Shown in pieces: positions 16,582 through 26,630 of a stretch of DNA of 64,000 nucleotides. A model generated the notes under the pieces. That model made no database searches. It worked only from the letters and a program-made list of their open reading frames with translations, and was not told where the DNA came from. The stretch comes from Lysinibacillus piscis. GTDB lineage: Bacteria > Bacillota > Bacilli > Bacillales_A > Planococcaceae. The stretch lies in the NCBI RefSeq assembly GCF_026012395.1, contig NZ_BRZA01000002.1, positions 62,001 through 126,000 of the forward strand. Direction: 5' to 3'. Numbering within the stretch: the first letter of the stretch is position 1; each line of letters begins with the position of its first letter. The position numbers were made by a program, and so were the translations under genes.

Positions 16582-19245
16582 ATGAGTTGGTTTAAAAAAC
16601 AAATTGATAAATTTTTTAATAAAGATGATGAAGAATTTTATATGGACTATGAAGAATCCTATGATGAGATAGAAACGCCTTCTGCTACAACGACACAAAA
16701 AAAGTTTCGTTTTCCATTGATTGAAGATGAACAAGCGATGTTTACACAACAGCAAACAAAAGAGGCATTCAATCAGATGGAAGATGTGTACTATGAGCCA
16801 ATAGAGGACTTGTCCTTACCAAAGCATTTAAACCATCAAGTGGTGGATGCTAGTATTTATGATGTCGAAGTATCGGGCATTCGTGAGCTACTAGCGAATC
16901 GAGCTAAACGTACAGGGCGTACAACTGTAACACGTAGTCAAACAACACAAGAGCCACCGCGTTCTAAAGCGAGCCTTGTATTTCGTGATGCACAAGTTGA
17001 ACAGTCTGTTAGTAAGGAACAGCCGATTTATGAAGAAAAGCCAGTAAAAAGTAGTTTACCTACTAATCGCAAACGCTTTGTGCCAACGGATGTGCCGTCA
17101 CCTGTCTATGGTTTTGCGAAGCCTCGTCCAATTGAGCAATTGCTAGAAGATAAACGCAAACAAGAAGTAGAGCCTATAGAAGAAGCAACAAATGAGGACA
17201 GTGAAAATATACTACAAGAAAAAACAATGGAAACATTGGTGGAAAAGCCGTACCCAACATTGCCAATCATTGAGGAAACCCCAATGCCTCAGGAGGAGTA
17301 TGTACAGGAATTACCGATAGTACAGCCAACAACGATGACGGTTCAAGAGCAAGTCCAGCAAAAAGAGCAGATCGTGAAGGAATCGGAAATTCATCTAAAA
17401 GAAATGGTTGTTGAAAATGTCCAAATCGAAAATTCAACCATTCATATTGGCGAAGTGACTGTTTTACAATCAACAGAGACAAATGAGGAGAAGCAAGGCA
17501 CAGAACAGCAAATTACAAGTCGTGTACCTTTTAATGTTTTAATGTTGAAAACAGATAAAGCGAAATGGGCTATGAAGCAACAATTAAAAGAAACACAATC
17601 TGTTAGTGTAGAAGAACCTATACAGCTTTCAGAAGAGCCAATCAGCCTACAATTGGAGGAGGAAGAGACGCTTATTACTGAAGAACCAGTTGTAGCGTAT
17701 TCTTCACAGGAAATAGCAAGTACGACATTGGAACAAATAGAGCTAATAGATGGGGAAATCTCTGATAGTGAGGTAACTGAGGAAGCGGGGCTGGTCATGA
17801 CACCCCCACCAGTAAAATCAACGAAACCAGTAAAAGTCTATCAAAAGCCATTGGAAGAATTTTTAGAACCACCTGAGCAAAAAACGCAGGATACAGAGTG
17901 GATGGAGCAACAAGGCGATACGTTGATAGAGGCATTGTCTCATTTCCAAGTCCAGGCACAAATTGAATCGATTATGCAGGGACCTGCTGTGACACAATTT
18001 GAAATCACAGTAAGCCAAGGGACAAAGGTTAGTAAAATTCGTAATTTAGCAGATGATTTGAAATTAGCTTTAGCGGCGAAGGATATTCGTATTCAAGCAC
18101 CAATCCCAGGTAAAAGCTCTATTGGGATTGAGATTCCTAATCGTGTGTCACGAGCGGTACGCTTATCAGAAGTGACAAATAGTGAGTCGTTCTTGCAATC
18201 TGACTCACCATTAGAAGCTGCATTGGGGCTTGATTTAACAGGGAAGCCTGTTACGCTTGACTTACGAAAAATGCCACATGGTTTAATTGCGGGCGCAACA
18301 GGCTCAGGGAAATCTGTATGTATTAACTCAATTTTAGTCAGCTTACTATATAAGGCTGCACCACATGAATTGAAGTTGATGCTTATTGACCCGAAAATGG
18401 TAGAACTTGCGCCGTTTAATCATATTCCGCATTTAGTCAGTCCAGTGATTACAGATGTGAAAGCGGCAACGGCGGCTTTGAAATGGGCTGTAGAGGAAAT
18501 GGAGCGTCGTTATCAGCTTTTTGCACATGCAGGAGCACGTGATATTACTCGTTATAATGCTTTAGCAGACAAAAATAATGAGCATAGTTTAAAATTGCCC
18601 TATATTTTGATTGTCATTGATGAATTGGCAGATTTAATGATGATGTCACCAGCCGATGTGGAGGAAGCGATTTGTCGTATTGCACAAAAGGCACGTGCTT
18701 GTGGTATTCATTTAATTGTTGCTACACAACGACCATCCGTTGACGTTATTACAGGGTTAATCAAATCCAATATCCCGACACGTATTGCTTTTGCTGTGTC
18801 TTCACAAATTGATTCACGAACGATTTTAGATGGGCAAGGAGCAGAGCGTTTACTTGGACGTGGCGATATGCTGTATTTAGGTAATGGTATGTCAGCACCT
18901 GTGCGTTTACAGGGAACATTTGTCACAGATGAGGAAATTGAAGCGATTATTGACCATGTGCGTGAGCAGGGGGAGCCAGATTATATATTCGATCAAGAGG
19001 AATTATTGAAAAAGACAGAGGTCTCATCAGAGCAAGATGATTTATTTGAGGATGTTTGTCGCTTTGTTTATGAGCAAGGTGGAGCCTCTACGTCATTAAT
19101 TCAACGTAAATATCATATTGGCTACAATCGTGCAGCACGTCTAATTGATATGCTAGAATCACATGGCTTTGTCTCTGAAGCAAGAGGCAGCAAGCCAAGA
19201 GAAAGCTATATTACGGAAGATGATTTAATGACCATGTTTGAATAA
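16582..19245 (+). CDS. sftA: DNA translocase SftA (FtsK/SpoIIIE family)
   Basis: 887 residues. There is no N-terminal membrane helix, which separates SftA from SpoIIIE/FtsK. Residues 1–440 are a long acidic, low-complexity linker rich in Glu, Pro and Gln. The motor follows, with Walker A GATGSGKSV near 570, Walker B ILIVIDELADLMMM near 677, and IVATQRPSVDVITG. The C-terminal gamma domain (RFVYEQGGASTSLIQRKYHIGYNRAARLIDMLESHGF) reads SRS/KOPS-like DNA. It moves trapped chromosome ends away from the closing septum. The ribosome site is weak (GTGAAG). Confidence 0.93.
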   Translation: MSWFKKQIDKFFNKDDEEFYMDYEESYDEIETPSATTTQKKFRFPLIEDEQAMFTQQQTKEAFNQMEDVYYEPIEDLSLPKHLNHQVVDASIYDVEVSGIRELLANRAKRTGRTTVTRSQTTQEPPRSKASLVFRDAQVEQSVSKEQPIYEEKPVKSSLPTNRKRFVPTDVPSPVYGFAKPRPIEQLLEDKRKQEVEPIEEATNEDSENILQEKTMETLVEKPYPTLPIIEETPMPQEEYVQELPIVQPTTMTVQEQVQQKEQIVKESEIHLKEMVVENVQIENSTIHIGEVTVLQSTETNEEKQGTEQQITSRVPFNVLMLKTDKAKWAMKQQLKETQSVSVEEPIQLSEEPISLQLEEEETLITEEPVVAYSSQEIASTTLEQIELIDGEISDSEVTEEAGLVMTPPPVKSTKPVKVYQKPLEEFLEPPEQKTQDTEWMEQQGDTLIEALSHFQVQAQIESIMQGPAVTQFEITVSQGTKVSKIRNLADDLKLALAAKDIRIQAPIPGKSSIGIEIPNRVSRAVRLSEVTNSESFLQSDSPLEAALGLDLTGKPVTLDLRKMPHGLIAGATGSGKSVCINSILVSLLYKAAPHELKLMLIDPKMVELAPFNHIPHLVSPVITDVKAATAALKWAVEEMERRYQLFAHAGARDITRYNALADKNNEHSLKLPYILIVIDELADLMMMSPADVEEAICRIAQKARACGIHLIVATQRPSVDVITGLIKSNIPTRIAFAVSSQIDSRTILDGQGAERLLGRGDMLYLGNGMSAPVRLQGTFVTDEEIEAIIDHVREQGEPDYIFDQEELLKKTEVSSEQDDLFEDVCRFVYEQGGASTSLIQRKYHIGYNRAARLIDMLESHGFVSEARGSKPRESYITEDDLMTMFE

Positions 19246-19392
19246 AACATTTGATTTTGTGACAAAATTAGTTTTTTAGAAAAGTTATACGATATGCTAT
19301 AATAGATAAGATGTATTGGGCAGTATAGATTTACAACATAAAATGCAACAGATTTGATAGATGGGATAGTCTATTTCCCGGGGGGTTAATTC

Positions 19393-20694
19393 ATGACAGT
19401 TTTTCATTTTACAGGCATTAAAGGCTCTGGTATGAGTTCACTTGCACAAATTTTATTTGATGCTGGCGAGCAGGTGCAGGGCTCAGATATTGAGAAATAT
19501 TTTTTCACAGAACAACCATTGCGTGAACGTAATATTACGATTTTGCCATTTGATGTAGACAATATTAAACCGAATATGATTGTCATCGCAGGGAATGCTT
19601 TTCCTGATGAGCATCCAGAATTAGTGCGTGCTAAAGAAATGGGTATAGAAGTCATTCGTTACCATAAATTTTTAGGCGAATATATCGGACAATATATATC
19701 GATTGCCATTACAGGAGCACATGGTAAAACTTCGACAACAGGTTTAATGGCACATGTTGTCGCAGGCTATAAACCAACATCTTATTTAATTGGTGATGGT
19801 ACTGGTGCAGGGCATGAAGATGCAAACTATTTTGTGATGGAGGCATGTGAATATCGCCGTCATTTTTTAGCATACAATCCTGATTATGCGATTATGACAA
19901 ATATCGATTTTGACCATCCAGACTATTTTGCGAATATCGAGGATGTATATGCAGCATTTCAATCGTTGGCATTACAAGTGAAAAAAGCAATTATTGCTTG
20001 TGGTGATGATGAGTATTTACAACGGATTCAAGCTAATGTACCTGTTGTATACTATGGCTTTGGTGAAGACAATGACTTTGAGGCACGCAATGTGGAAAAA
20101 ACAACAGAGGGTACAAATTTTGATGTCTTTGTGCGCAATGAATTTTACAATAGGTTCTTCATCCCATCATATGGAGATCATGCGGTATTAAATGCCCTAG
20201 CTGTGATTACATTATGTGAATATGAAGAAATTCCACCACAGCTTGTACAAGAGCGTTTAAACACGTATCAAGGTGTGAAAAGACGTTTTACAGAAACGAT
20301 GATTGGTAATAATGTGTTGATCGATGATTATGCACACCATCCAACAGAAATTTGTGCAACTGTGCAAGCCGCACGTCAAAAATATCCTGATCGTGAATTA
20401 GTAGCTGTTTTCCAACCACATACATTTACACGTACACAAGCTTTTTTACAAGACTTTGCGGATAGTTTAAGTCTTGCTGATGCAGCCTATTTATGTGATA
20501 TTTTTGGTTCAGCACGAGAATCACAGGGAGCTTTATCCATTGAGGATTTAGCAACGTTAATCGAGGGCAGTGCCGTTATTACACCAGAAGGTATTGATGT
20601 CCTCACAAAGCATGAAGGTGCTGTGTTCTTATTTATGGGTGCTGGAGACGTCAATAAATTCCAAAAAGCCTTCGAGGATGTATTAAAAAAATAA
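19393..20694 (+). CDS. murC: UDP-N-acetylmuramate–L-alanine ligase MurC
   Basis: 433 residues behind GGGGGG. It adds L-Ala to UDP-MurNAc with ATP in the cytoplasm. The N-terminal Rossmann loop [16 protein letters not shown], the Mur ligase P-loop [12 protein letters not shown] at about 105–116, the [13 protein letters not shown] segment, [11 protein letters not shown], and the C-terminal [10 protein letters not shown] and FQPHTFTRT are all intact. Length is typical for Bacillus-type MurC. The 147-bp gap to sftA suggests its own promoter or read-through; the ytx genes follow 127 bp later. Confidence 0.95.
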   Translation: MTVFHFTGIKGSGMSSLAQILFDAGEQVQGSDIEKYFFTEQPLRERNITILPFDVDNIKPNMIVIAGNAFPDEHPELVRAKEMGIEVIRYHKFLGEYIGQYISIAITGAHGKTSTTGLMAHVVAGYKPTSYLIGDGTGAGHEDANYFVMEACEYRRHFLAYNPDYAIMTNIDFDHPDYFANIEDVYAAFQSLALQVKKAIIACGDDEYLQRIQANVPVVYYGFGEDNDFEARNVEKTTEGTNFDVFVRNEFYNRFFIPSYGDHAVLNALAVITLCEYEEIPPQLVQERLNTYQGVKRRFTETMIGNNVLIDDYAHHPTEICATVQAARQKYPDRELVAVFQPHTFTRTQAFLQDFADSLSLADAAYLCDIFGSARESQGALSIEDLATLIEGSAVITPEGIDVLTKHEGAVFLFMGAGDVNKFQKAFEDVLKK

Positions 20695-20702
20695 TTACTT
20701 GT

Positions 20703-20734
20703 GCGAGGGTGTAGGGGCTACCAGACACCTTCGC
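20703..20734 (+). terminator. Hairpin after murC
   Basis: A 10-bp stem GCGAGGGTGT / ACACCTTCGC with one wobble pair. There is no T run behind it, so it may be a weak terminator or an RNA-end stabiliser. Confidence 0.4.
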
Positions 20735-20820
20735 CTATTACATAGCAGGAATTTTGTTTCTTTTGTCGAAAATATGGGAAGTACTACTAAAGAGAATGAT
20801 ACATTTAGGAGGATTAACAG

Positions 20821-21309
20821 ATGGAAATGATTTTATATATTGCAGCAATTATTGCAGCAGTTGGATTTTTAGTATTGTGTGTAAGCGTTAGCATGACATT
20901 GTTATCATTGAAGCCGATTATGAAAAATGTGGCAAGTACATTATCAGGTATTGAAAAACAGATGGAAGGCATTACACGCGAGACAACTTCTTTGCTAACG
21001 AAAACAAATGGTTTAGCAGAAGATATTCAACATAAATCAGAGCAATTGAATTCAGTTGTTTATGCAGTCAAAGGCATTGGGGATTCAGTAAGTGGCTTAA
21101 ATGCATCTGTTAATAACATTACATCTTCTATTACGAAAAGTGTAGAAGAAAATGAAGAAAAAATTGCGCAAGTCGTACAATGGAGTAATGTAGTCATGGG
21201 TGTTGCAGATAAATGGAAGCAGCGCAAAGTGGTGGAGCCAGAAAATATTTACACGGTTACATCTACGGAACCAAAGAAGACAACTAGAAAATGGGGACGC
21301 AAAAAGTAA
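20821..21309 (+). CDS. ytxG: DUF948 family membrane protein (YtxG)
   Basis: 162 residues. One N-terminal membrane helix (ILYIAAIIAAVGFLVLCVSVSMTLLSL) is followed by a long heptad-rich helical region with many Ser/Thr (GIEKQMEGITRETTSLLTKTNGLAEDIQ...) and a basic tail. The pattern equals B. subtilis YtxG, a general-stress protein; its role there is not well defined. The ytxH-like gene follows 53 bp later, so they probably form one unit. The ytxJ partner known from B. subtilis is absent here. Confidence 0.85.
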   Translation: MEMILYIAAIIAAVGFLVLCVSVSMTLLSLKPIMKNVASTLSGIEKQMEGITRETTSLLTKTNGLAEDIQHKSEQLNSVVYAVKGIGDSVSGLNASVNNITSSITKSVEENEEKIAQVVQWSNVVMGVADKWKQRKVVEPENIYTVTSTEPKKTTRKWGRKK

Positions 21310-21386
21310 TGGCATGTGGAAAGGAGTACATTGTTTTCATGCTCCTTTAACATAATGATAGCTTGAAAAAAGGGAGGAATTCATGT

Positions 21387-21866
21387 ATGTCAACAAAGGT
21401 CAACACAGCTGAAGGAAAAGAGCAACAATTAGAAAGCTCACTACCACAACTTTATTATCCACAAACAGTGATTTATGAAGAGGAGCGAGTGAATATGAAA
21501 GACTTTGTTATTGGTGCATTGGTTGGCGGAATTGTAGGGGCAGCAGCTGGTTTATTACTAGCGCCAAAGTCAGGGAAGGACTTACGTAGCGATGTAGCCG
21601 TACAAGCTGTCCATTTAAAAGACCGTAGTGCAGGATTCTCTACAACAGCGAAAGATAAAACATTACAATTATCTAAACAAATTCAAGAGCAGTCCACACA
21701 ATTAGTTGAAAAAGTAAAGACAATTAAAACAGCAAAAGCACCAACTGTTTTTGACGATGGCACAGTTTCCTTTGAAGGAGAAGAACCATTAGAAGAATTT
21801 GTTCCTACAGAAGAGGAACAGGTTGACGTAGTAAATGCAGAAACAACAGAAGAAACACGGGCATAA
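21387..21866 (+). CDS. ytxH: YtxH-like general stress protein
   Basis: 159 residues from the ATG at 21387, 7–8 nt after AAGGGAGGAA. The conserved YtxH core begins at the internal Met MKDFVIGALVGGIVGAAAGLLLAPKSGKDLR (ATG at 21495), a glycine-rich membrane helix followed by the LLxAPKSGKxxR motif, then a helical and acidic tail. The internal ATG also has a good ribosome site (GAGGAG), so the ~36-residue N-terminal extension may be optional. A clear terminator follows. It would anchor in the membrane; the molecular role is unknown. Confidence 0.82.
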   Translation: MSTKVNTAEGKEQQLESSLPQLYYPQTVIYEEERVNMKDFVIGALVGGIVGAAAGLLLAPKSGKDLRSDVAVQAVHLKDRSAGFSTTAKDKTLQLSKQIQEQSTQLVEKVKTIKTAKAPTVFDDGTVSFEGEEPLEEFVPTEEEQVDVVNAETTEETRA

Positions 21867-21880
21867 GGGCAGAGAAATGA

Positions 21881-21916
21881 AGCCGATTCGGACACATTCC
21901 GAATCGGCTTTTTTTA
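21881..21916 (+). terminator. Intrinsic terminator after ytxH
   Basis: A perfect 11-bp stem AGCCGATTCGG / CCGAATCGGCT followed by T7. It sits between convergent genes. Confidence 0.92.
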
Positions 21917-21958
21917 TCTCGTATTAACAGGTTGTAAACACCTGATTGAAGGCTCACT

Positions 21959-24109
21959 TTATGCATTATTTTCTTGTAGAAGAATTTCTAGTTGGTCACC
22001 ACCGAAAATTTCTGTATCAAAGCTGGCTGGCTGACCGTTGCGTAAAATGGTAAATTGCCCTTTAAAGGCTGTTGGCAGTTGCCAATTGGAGAAGCGAAAA
22101 ACATCTTGATAAATCCAACGACTTTGATCCTTTTCTTGAAAAGCAATTGTTGCCCCGTTCGGTACAGTAACCAGTGGTGAAACAGCAACACCATTTAGTA
22201 ATGCTTCATGTGCGATTTTCTTTAACTCTAAAAGCTCATGCTGAAAATGAATAACGATTTTATCTTCTAACAATACATTCATTTGGTCAGCGATACGTTG
22301 TACAGTAGGAAGCACAGGCTGTTCTAGTGTGATGTTGTCACCATCTTTGACTGCATAAGTCATTTTTGCAGGCTTGCCATTGAGCAATAATTGCGCAGAG
22401 AACTCAGGTAAGTAAAGTGGCTGTCCATCAATTTTAATAGCGTATGGTGAAGGCTGCGTCACTGTATGGTTATTTTTCGTGATACTCAATACTTCAGCTA
22501 TTGTTTCAGCTACTGTAAATGTCACAGTATCACGGTCTTGTAACTGTGTATCGAGTGTCGCTTTAGTCCCGTTTACTAAAATTTGTGGCTCAATTTGGTA
22601 GGCTTGCTGTTGAATCGTAATGGTTTTCACAACGACACTATCGGCAATATCACGCACAGTAGCTGTAGCAGGCTGTCCATCACGTCCTTCCACTAATTGA
22701 ATTGTATCGCCTGTTTGAATGAACGTCTTTGTTGAAGCTGCCTGTCCGTTCACCAAAATTTCAGCAGGTAATCCGTGTCCGCCAGGAATGAAAATATCTT
22801 GTCCATTAACACTAATCGATAAGCCATGTCCAGGTTTACCATACAATTGCTTTGCTCGAATATTTGCTGCTAAAAAAGCATCTGCTACCGTCATTTCTTT
22901 TAATTCAAAGAGACGTACAACTTGATTATTGACAGTTAAGCTCATATATTGGATAGGCATTTTTCGCGCGGCGATTGCAATACCAATTGGCGTTACAAGT
23001 TCAGGTGACGCTGGAATTTGTGCATCTCTTGTTAAATTTTGAATGGCATCAATGCCTCTAACGGCAATGCGGTTTGTTGGTAGTTGAAGAATTTCGCTCA
23101 GTTCTTCAGCTAAGTTTGGCGTTAAACTACCACCACCAACAAGCATGACTGCTTTTGGCGCAACATGGTTGTTCAAACGTAAAATCTCTTGTCCAATTGC
23201 ATGAGCTAGTTGTTTCACAGCAGGGTTAATTACTTGTAGTACTTCTGCTTGTGGATATGTTTGGTCGAAGCCAAGAATGTCTTGGATGACGATTTCCTCT
23301 GCGGTTTGAAGCTGACGCTTTACTGTTTCTGCTACCGGAAAATCAAGCAAATAGTGGTCACTCAACGCCTCTGTAATTTCATCTCCAGCAGTTGGCACCA
23401 TACCATAGGCAACAACTGTGCTCTTATCTGTAATCGCAATATCAGAAGTGCCTGCACCGATATCAACTAATGCTACGTTAAGGCGACGCATTGTAGGTGG
23501 GATGAGTACATTGATGGCAGCAATAGGTTCTAATGTGAGTGCCTCCATTTCTAAATCAGCACGTTTTAATGCAGCGATCAGTGATTCAACAACCACACGT
23601 GGAAGGAATGTGGCAATAACCTCGATTTGTGCTTCGTCTCCCTGTTGATCAAGCAAGCTACCAATTTCTTCACCATCTAGACGATAGTACAAAACAGAGT
23701 AACCTACACAATAATAATGACTAATTTTAGCATCCTCTTTTTGTTGAAGAAGCTGTTGTTGTGCTTGCTGAACAGCTTGAAGCTCTAAACGGCTAATATC
23801 CTCTTCCGTAAATATAGGGCGGTTGCGTATATTGATGGTAACGCTAGCTTGCTCTGTTTTTAATGAGCGTCCAGCCGCAGCTACACTTACTTTTGTTAAA
23901 GGGCCATGCTTTTCCTCAAGTTCTTGTTTAATTTCGTTGATTAATTCTGCCACATACATGACATTATGTATTTGACCATCGACCATTGCACGTTCTTTAT
24001 GCTCTTTTACAATAATATCTTCAACATGGAAATGGTTATTTTCTTCCGTTAAAATGATACCGACCACAGAACGTGTGCCAATATCAAGTGCAAATAATTT
24101 TGAAGACAA
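21959..24109 (-). CDS. FtsA/PilM-like actin-fold protein with C-terminal LxNG repeats
   Basis: 716 residues, much longer than FtsA (~430). Residues 1–385 are an actin-like ATPase of the FtsA/PilM/MreB clan: phosphate-1 loop ALDIGTRSVVGI (7–18), an SHS2-like insertion (about 75–175), phosphate-2 VDIGAGTSDIAI (215–226) and adenosine motif VGGGSLTPNLAEEL (324–337). The remaining 330 residues have no membrane segment but five repeats of the form I/L-L-x-N-G...G-D-x-I-x-L (starting near 451, 510, 574, 637, 688). There is no obvious FtsA amphipathic C-terminal helix. B. subtilis has no such gene at this locus. A role in division or envelope assembly is inferred from the fold and from neighbours murC and sftA. 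Confidence 0.75.
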   Translation of the reverse strand: MSSKLFALDIGTRSVVGIILTEENNHFHVEDIIVKEHKERAMVDGQIHNVMYVAELINEIKQELEEKHGPLTKVSVAAAGRSLKTEQASVTINIRNRPIFTEEDISRLELQAVQQAQQQLLQQKEDAKISHYYCVGYSVLYYRLDGEEIGSLLDQQGDEAQIEVIATFLPRVVVESLIAALKRADLEMEALTLEPIAAINVLIPPTMRRLNVALVDIGAGTSDIAITDKSTVVAYGMVPTAGDEITEALSDHYLLDFPVAETVKRQLQTAEEIVIQDILGFDQTYPQAEVLQVINPAVKQLAHAIGQEILRLNNHVAPKAVMLVGGGSLTPNLAEELSEILQLPTNRIAVRGIDAIQNLTRDAQIPASPELVTPIGIAIAARKMPIQYMSLTVNNQVVRLFELKEMTVADAFLAANIRAKQLYGKPGHGLSISVNGQDIFIPGGHGLPAEILVNGQAASTKTFIQTGDTIQLVEGRDGQPATATVRDIADSVVVKTITIQQQAYQIEPQILVNGTKATLDTQLQDRDTVTFTVAETIAEVLSITKNNHTVTQPSPYAIKIDGQPLYLPEFSAQLLLNGKPAKMTYAVKDGDNITLEQPVLPTVQRIADQMNVLLEDKIVIHFQHELLELKKIAHEALLNGVAVSPLVTVPNGATIAFQEKDQSRWIYQDVFRFSNWQLPTAFKGQFTILRNGQPASFDTEIFGGDQLEILLQENNA

Positions 24110-24140
24110 TGTAATCGCTTCCTTCCTTGGTATAGCTCAA

Positions 24141-24172
24141 TTTAATTTAGCGAGTTGAAGCGCTAAATTAAA
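24141..24172. promoter_or_regulatory. 12-bp perfect inverted repeat upstream of the FtsA-like gene
   Basis: TTTAATTTAGCG and CGCTAAATTAAA are separated by 8 nt and end about 32 bp before the FtsA-like start. No T run follows on either strand, so it looks like an operator or a 5'-leader hairpin and not a terminator. Confidence 0.45.
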
Positions 24173-24283
24173 AATGCGTGACAATTTATATAACTTTGAT
24201 TATAATAATGCTATTATCTAAAAATGTAACATACATTTCAGAGTTCTGAAAGTGTTTGTCATGATGAGAGGAGCAAGAAAAAG

Positions 24284-25357
24284 ATGAGCCAAAAAGATTT
24301 AGAAAGCTTGCGTAGCCAAATTGATGAATTAAACTTAGAAATTCTTCGATTAATTAATGAACGTGCAGCTGTAGTTGATGAGATTGGAAAGTTAAAAGAA
24401 AAGCAAGGTGTACACCGTTATGATCCATTACGTGAGCGCCATATGCTAGATTTAATTAAGGAACATAACAAAGGTCCGTTAAACCAAATGACGGTTGATT
24501 ATATCTTTAAGCAAATTTTCAAGACAGCTTTAAAACAGCTTGAAGCAGATACGAAAAAGGAACTACTTGTATCACGTAAGAAAAAATCAGAAGATACTGT
24601 CATTAATATTAATGGCGAACTAATTGGTCAAGGAAAACCATCTTTTGTATTTGGACCTTGTGCAGTTGAATCTTATGAACAAGTAGCAGCAGTAGCAGCA
24701 TCAATTCAAGCAAAAGGTGAAAAATTAATTCGTGGTGGTGCATACAAGCCACGTACCTCTCCATATGACTTCCAGGGTCTTGGTTTAGAAGGCTTGAAAA
24801 TTTTAAAGCGTGTTTCTGAAGAGTATGGTTTAGCTGTTATTACTGAAATTGTGACACCGAGTCATTTAGAGGAAGCATTGGATTATATCGATGTTATTCA
24901 AATTGGTGCACGTAATATGCAGAACTTTGAATTATTAAAGGCTGCGGGTGCAGTGAATAAACCAGTATTGTTAAAACGTGGACTAGCAGCAACAATCGAT
25001 GAGTTTATCCATGCAGCAGAATATATTATGTCAAAAGGCAATGAAAATATCATTCTTTGTGAACGTGGTATTCGTACTTATGAAAAAGCAACACGTAATA
25101 CATTAGATATTTCAGCTGTACCAATTTTAAAACAAGAAACGCATTTACCAGTGTTTGTCGATGTAACGCATTCAACAGGTCGTCGTGATTTACTATTACC
25201 ATGCGCAAAAGCAGCGATTGCGATTGGAGCAGACGGTGTAATGGCAGAAGTACATCCAGATCCATCTGTAGCACTTTCTGATTCACAACAACAAATGGAT
25301 ATCCCAACATTTGATGCGTTCTATAAAGAGATTCAAACATTTATGAAAAATCATTAA
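24284..25357 (+). CDS. aroA: Bifunctional chorismate mutase / 3-deoxy-7-phosphoheptulonate synthase
   Basis: 357 residues. Residues 1–90 are an AroQ-type chorismate mutase ([30 protein letters not shown]). Residues ~105–357 are a type I-beta DAHP synthase with [50 protein letters not shown] and [14 protein letters not shown], which carry the metal and PEP/E4P ligands. It condenses PEP and erythrose-4-phosphate, and the mutase domain gives feedback control by chorismate or prephenate, as known for the B. subtilis enzyme. ccpA follows, as in B. subtilis. The symbol follows Bacillus usage (aroA, also called aroG). Confidence 0.94.
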   Translation: MSQKDLESLRSQIDELNLEILRLINERAAVVDEIGKLKEKQGVHRYDPLRERHMLDLIKEHNKGPLNQMTVDYIFKQIFKTALKQLEADTKKELLVSRKKKSEDTVININGELIGQGKPSFVFGPCAVESYEQVAAVAASIQAKGEKLIRGGAYKPRTSPYDFQGLGLEGLKILKRVSEEYGLAVITEIVTPSHLEEALDYIDVIQIGARNMQNFELLKAAGAVNKPVLLKRGLAATIDEFIHAAEYIMSKGNENIILCERGIRTYEKATRNTLDISAVPILKQETHLPVFVDVTHSTGRRDLLLPCAKAAIAIGADGVMAEVHPDPSVALSDSQQQMDIPTFDAFYKEIQTFMKNH

Positions 25358-25370
25358 TGATAGGGATGAA

Positions 25371-25401
25371 GCCGTCTGCGTAGTAAGCAGGCGGTTTTTT
25401 T
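25371..25401 (+). terminator. Intrinsic terminator after aroA
   Basis: An 8-bp GC-rich stem CCGTCTGC / GCAGGCGG with one wobble pair, followed by T7. Confidence 0.85.
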
Positions 25402-25542
25402 AGAGGAATATGGTAGAATGGATTTCTATAGTTGAAAAGCATATGAAAACTGTCGTATGATAAGGCTACATATGTTTTTATCTTGATTCAGCAGATGTTT
25501 TTTCTGACGAAAGCAACAAAAGAAAGTAAGGGAGGCATGTTT

Positions 25543-26553
25543 ATGACTGTTACAATTTATGATGTGGCAAGAGAAGCGAACGTTTCAATGGCAACGGTTT
25601 CACGTGTAGTGAATGGCAACCAAAATGTAAAACCAGCGACACGTAAAAAAGTATTAGAAGTAATTGAACGATTAGAATATCGTCCCAATGCAGTAGCAAG
25701 AGGGTTAGCAAGTAAAAAAACAACAACAGTTGGCGTGATTATCCCTGATATTGCGAACAATGTCTATGCAGAGCTAGCAAGAGGTGTTGAAGATATCGCT
25801 ACAATGTATCACTACAACATTATTTTATCCAACTCTGATCAACATGAAGATAAAGAGCTAGAGCTGCTCAATACAATGTTAGGTAAGCAAGTAGATGGTA
25901 TTGTCATGATGAGTGATGAAGTGACGGAAAAAATGCAGCAAACGATGGACCAATCACCTGTCCCAATTGTCTTAGCAGGCTCGGTAGACGAATCTCAAAC
26001 AATTGCGAATGTGAACATTGATTATTTCCAAGCAGCTTATGAAGCGGTGACATTATTGATTAACAATGGTCATCAACGCATTGGCTTTGTCACAGGTCCA
26101 CTTGCTTATACGATTAATGGAAAATTTAAGTTAGAGGCATATAAAAAAGCATTGCAAGATGCTGGTTTATCAATAGATGAATCGTTAATTGTAGCGGAAG
26201 AATCGAGCTATGATATGGGCTTAGAGGCTTGGGAAATATTATCTGCATTAGAGCAACCACCGACTGCTTATTTTGCAGGTAGTGATGAATTAGCGATTGG
26301 TATTATTCATGGGGCACAAGATATGGGGAAAACTGTACCAGAGGATATTGAAGTCATTAGCTTTGAAAATTCAAAATTAGCACGTATGGTACGTCCACAA
26401 TTAACAAGTGTAGCATTACCTTTATATGATATAGGGGCGGTAGCGATGCGTTTATTAACAAAGTTGATGAATAAAGAAGTAGTAGAAGATGAAACAGTTA
26501 TTCTACCTCATCGAATTGAATATCGACAATCCGTCAAAGGGAACATATCTTAA
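25543..26553 (+). CDS. ccpA: Catabolite control protein A
   Basis: 336 residues from the ATG at 25543 behind AAGGGAGG; a 20-codon extension upstream is rejected. It is a LacI/GalR-family repressor: helix-turn-helix [22 protein letters not shown] at 3–24, hinge helix [14 protein letters not shown], then a periplasmic-binding-like core ([25 protein letters not shown]...). Together with HPr-Ser-P it binds cre sites and controls carbon metabolism. The neighbouring acuABC and acsA genes are CcpA targets in B. subtilis, but I found no convincing cre match between them here. Confidence 0.94.
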   Translation: MTVTIYDVAREANVSMATVSRVVNGNQNVKPATRKKVLEVIERLEYRPNAVARGLASKKTTTVGVIIPDIANNVYAELARGVEDIATMYHYNIILSNSDQHEDKELELLNTMLGKQVDGIVMMSDEVTEKMQQTMDQSPVPIVLAGSVDESQTIANVNIDYFQAAYEAVTLLINNGHQRIGFVTGPLAYTINGKFKLEAYKKALQDAGLSIDESLIVAEESSYDMGLEAWEILSALEQPPTAYFAGSDELAIGIIHGAQDMGKTVPEDIEVISFENSKLARMVRPQLTSVALPLYDIGAVAMRLLTKLMNKEVVEDETVILPHRIEYRQSVKGNIS

Positions 26554-26595
26554 AAAGGTTGCTGAGAAAATTTTACTTTCTCAGCAACCTTTTAT
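26553..26595 (+). terminator. Bidirectional terminator between ccpA and acuC
   Basis: A perfect 17-bp stem AAAAGGTTGCTGAGAAA / TTTCTCAGCAACCTTTT with a 7-nt loop. It ends both convergent units. Confidence 0.93.
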
Positions 26596-26630
26596 TTTGT
26601 CAAACCTTGATTGATGAAGAGTCCGTCACA

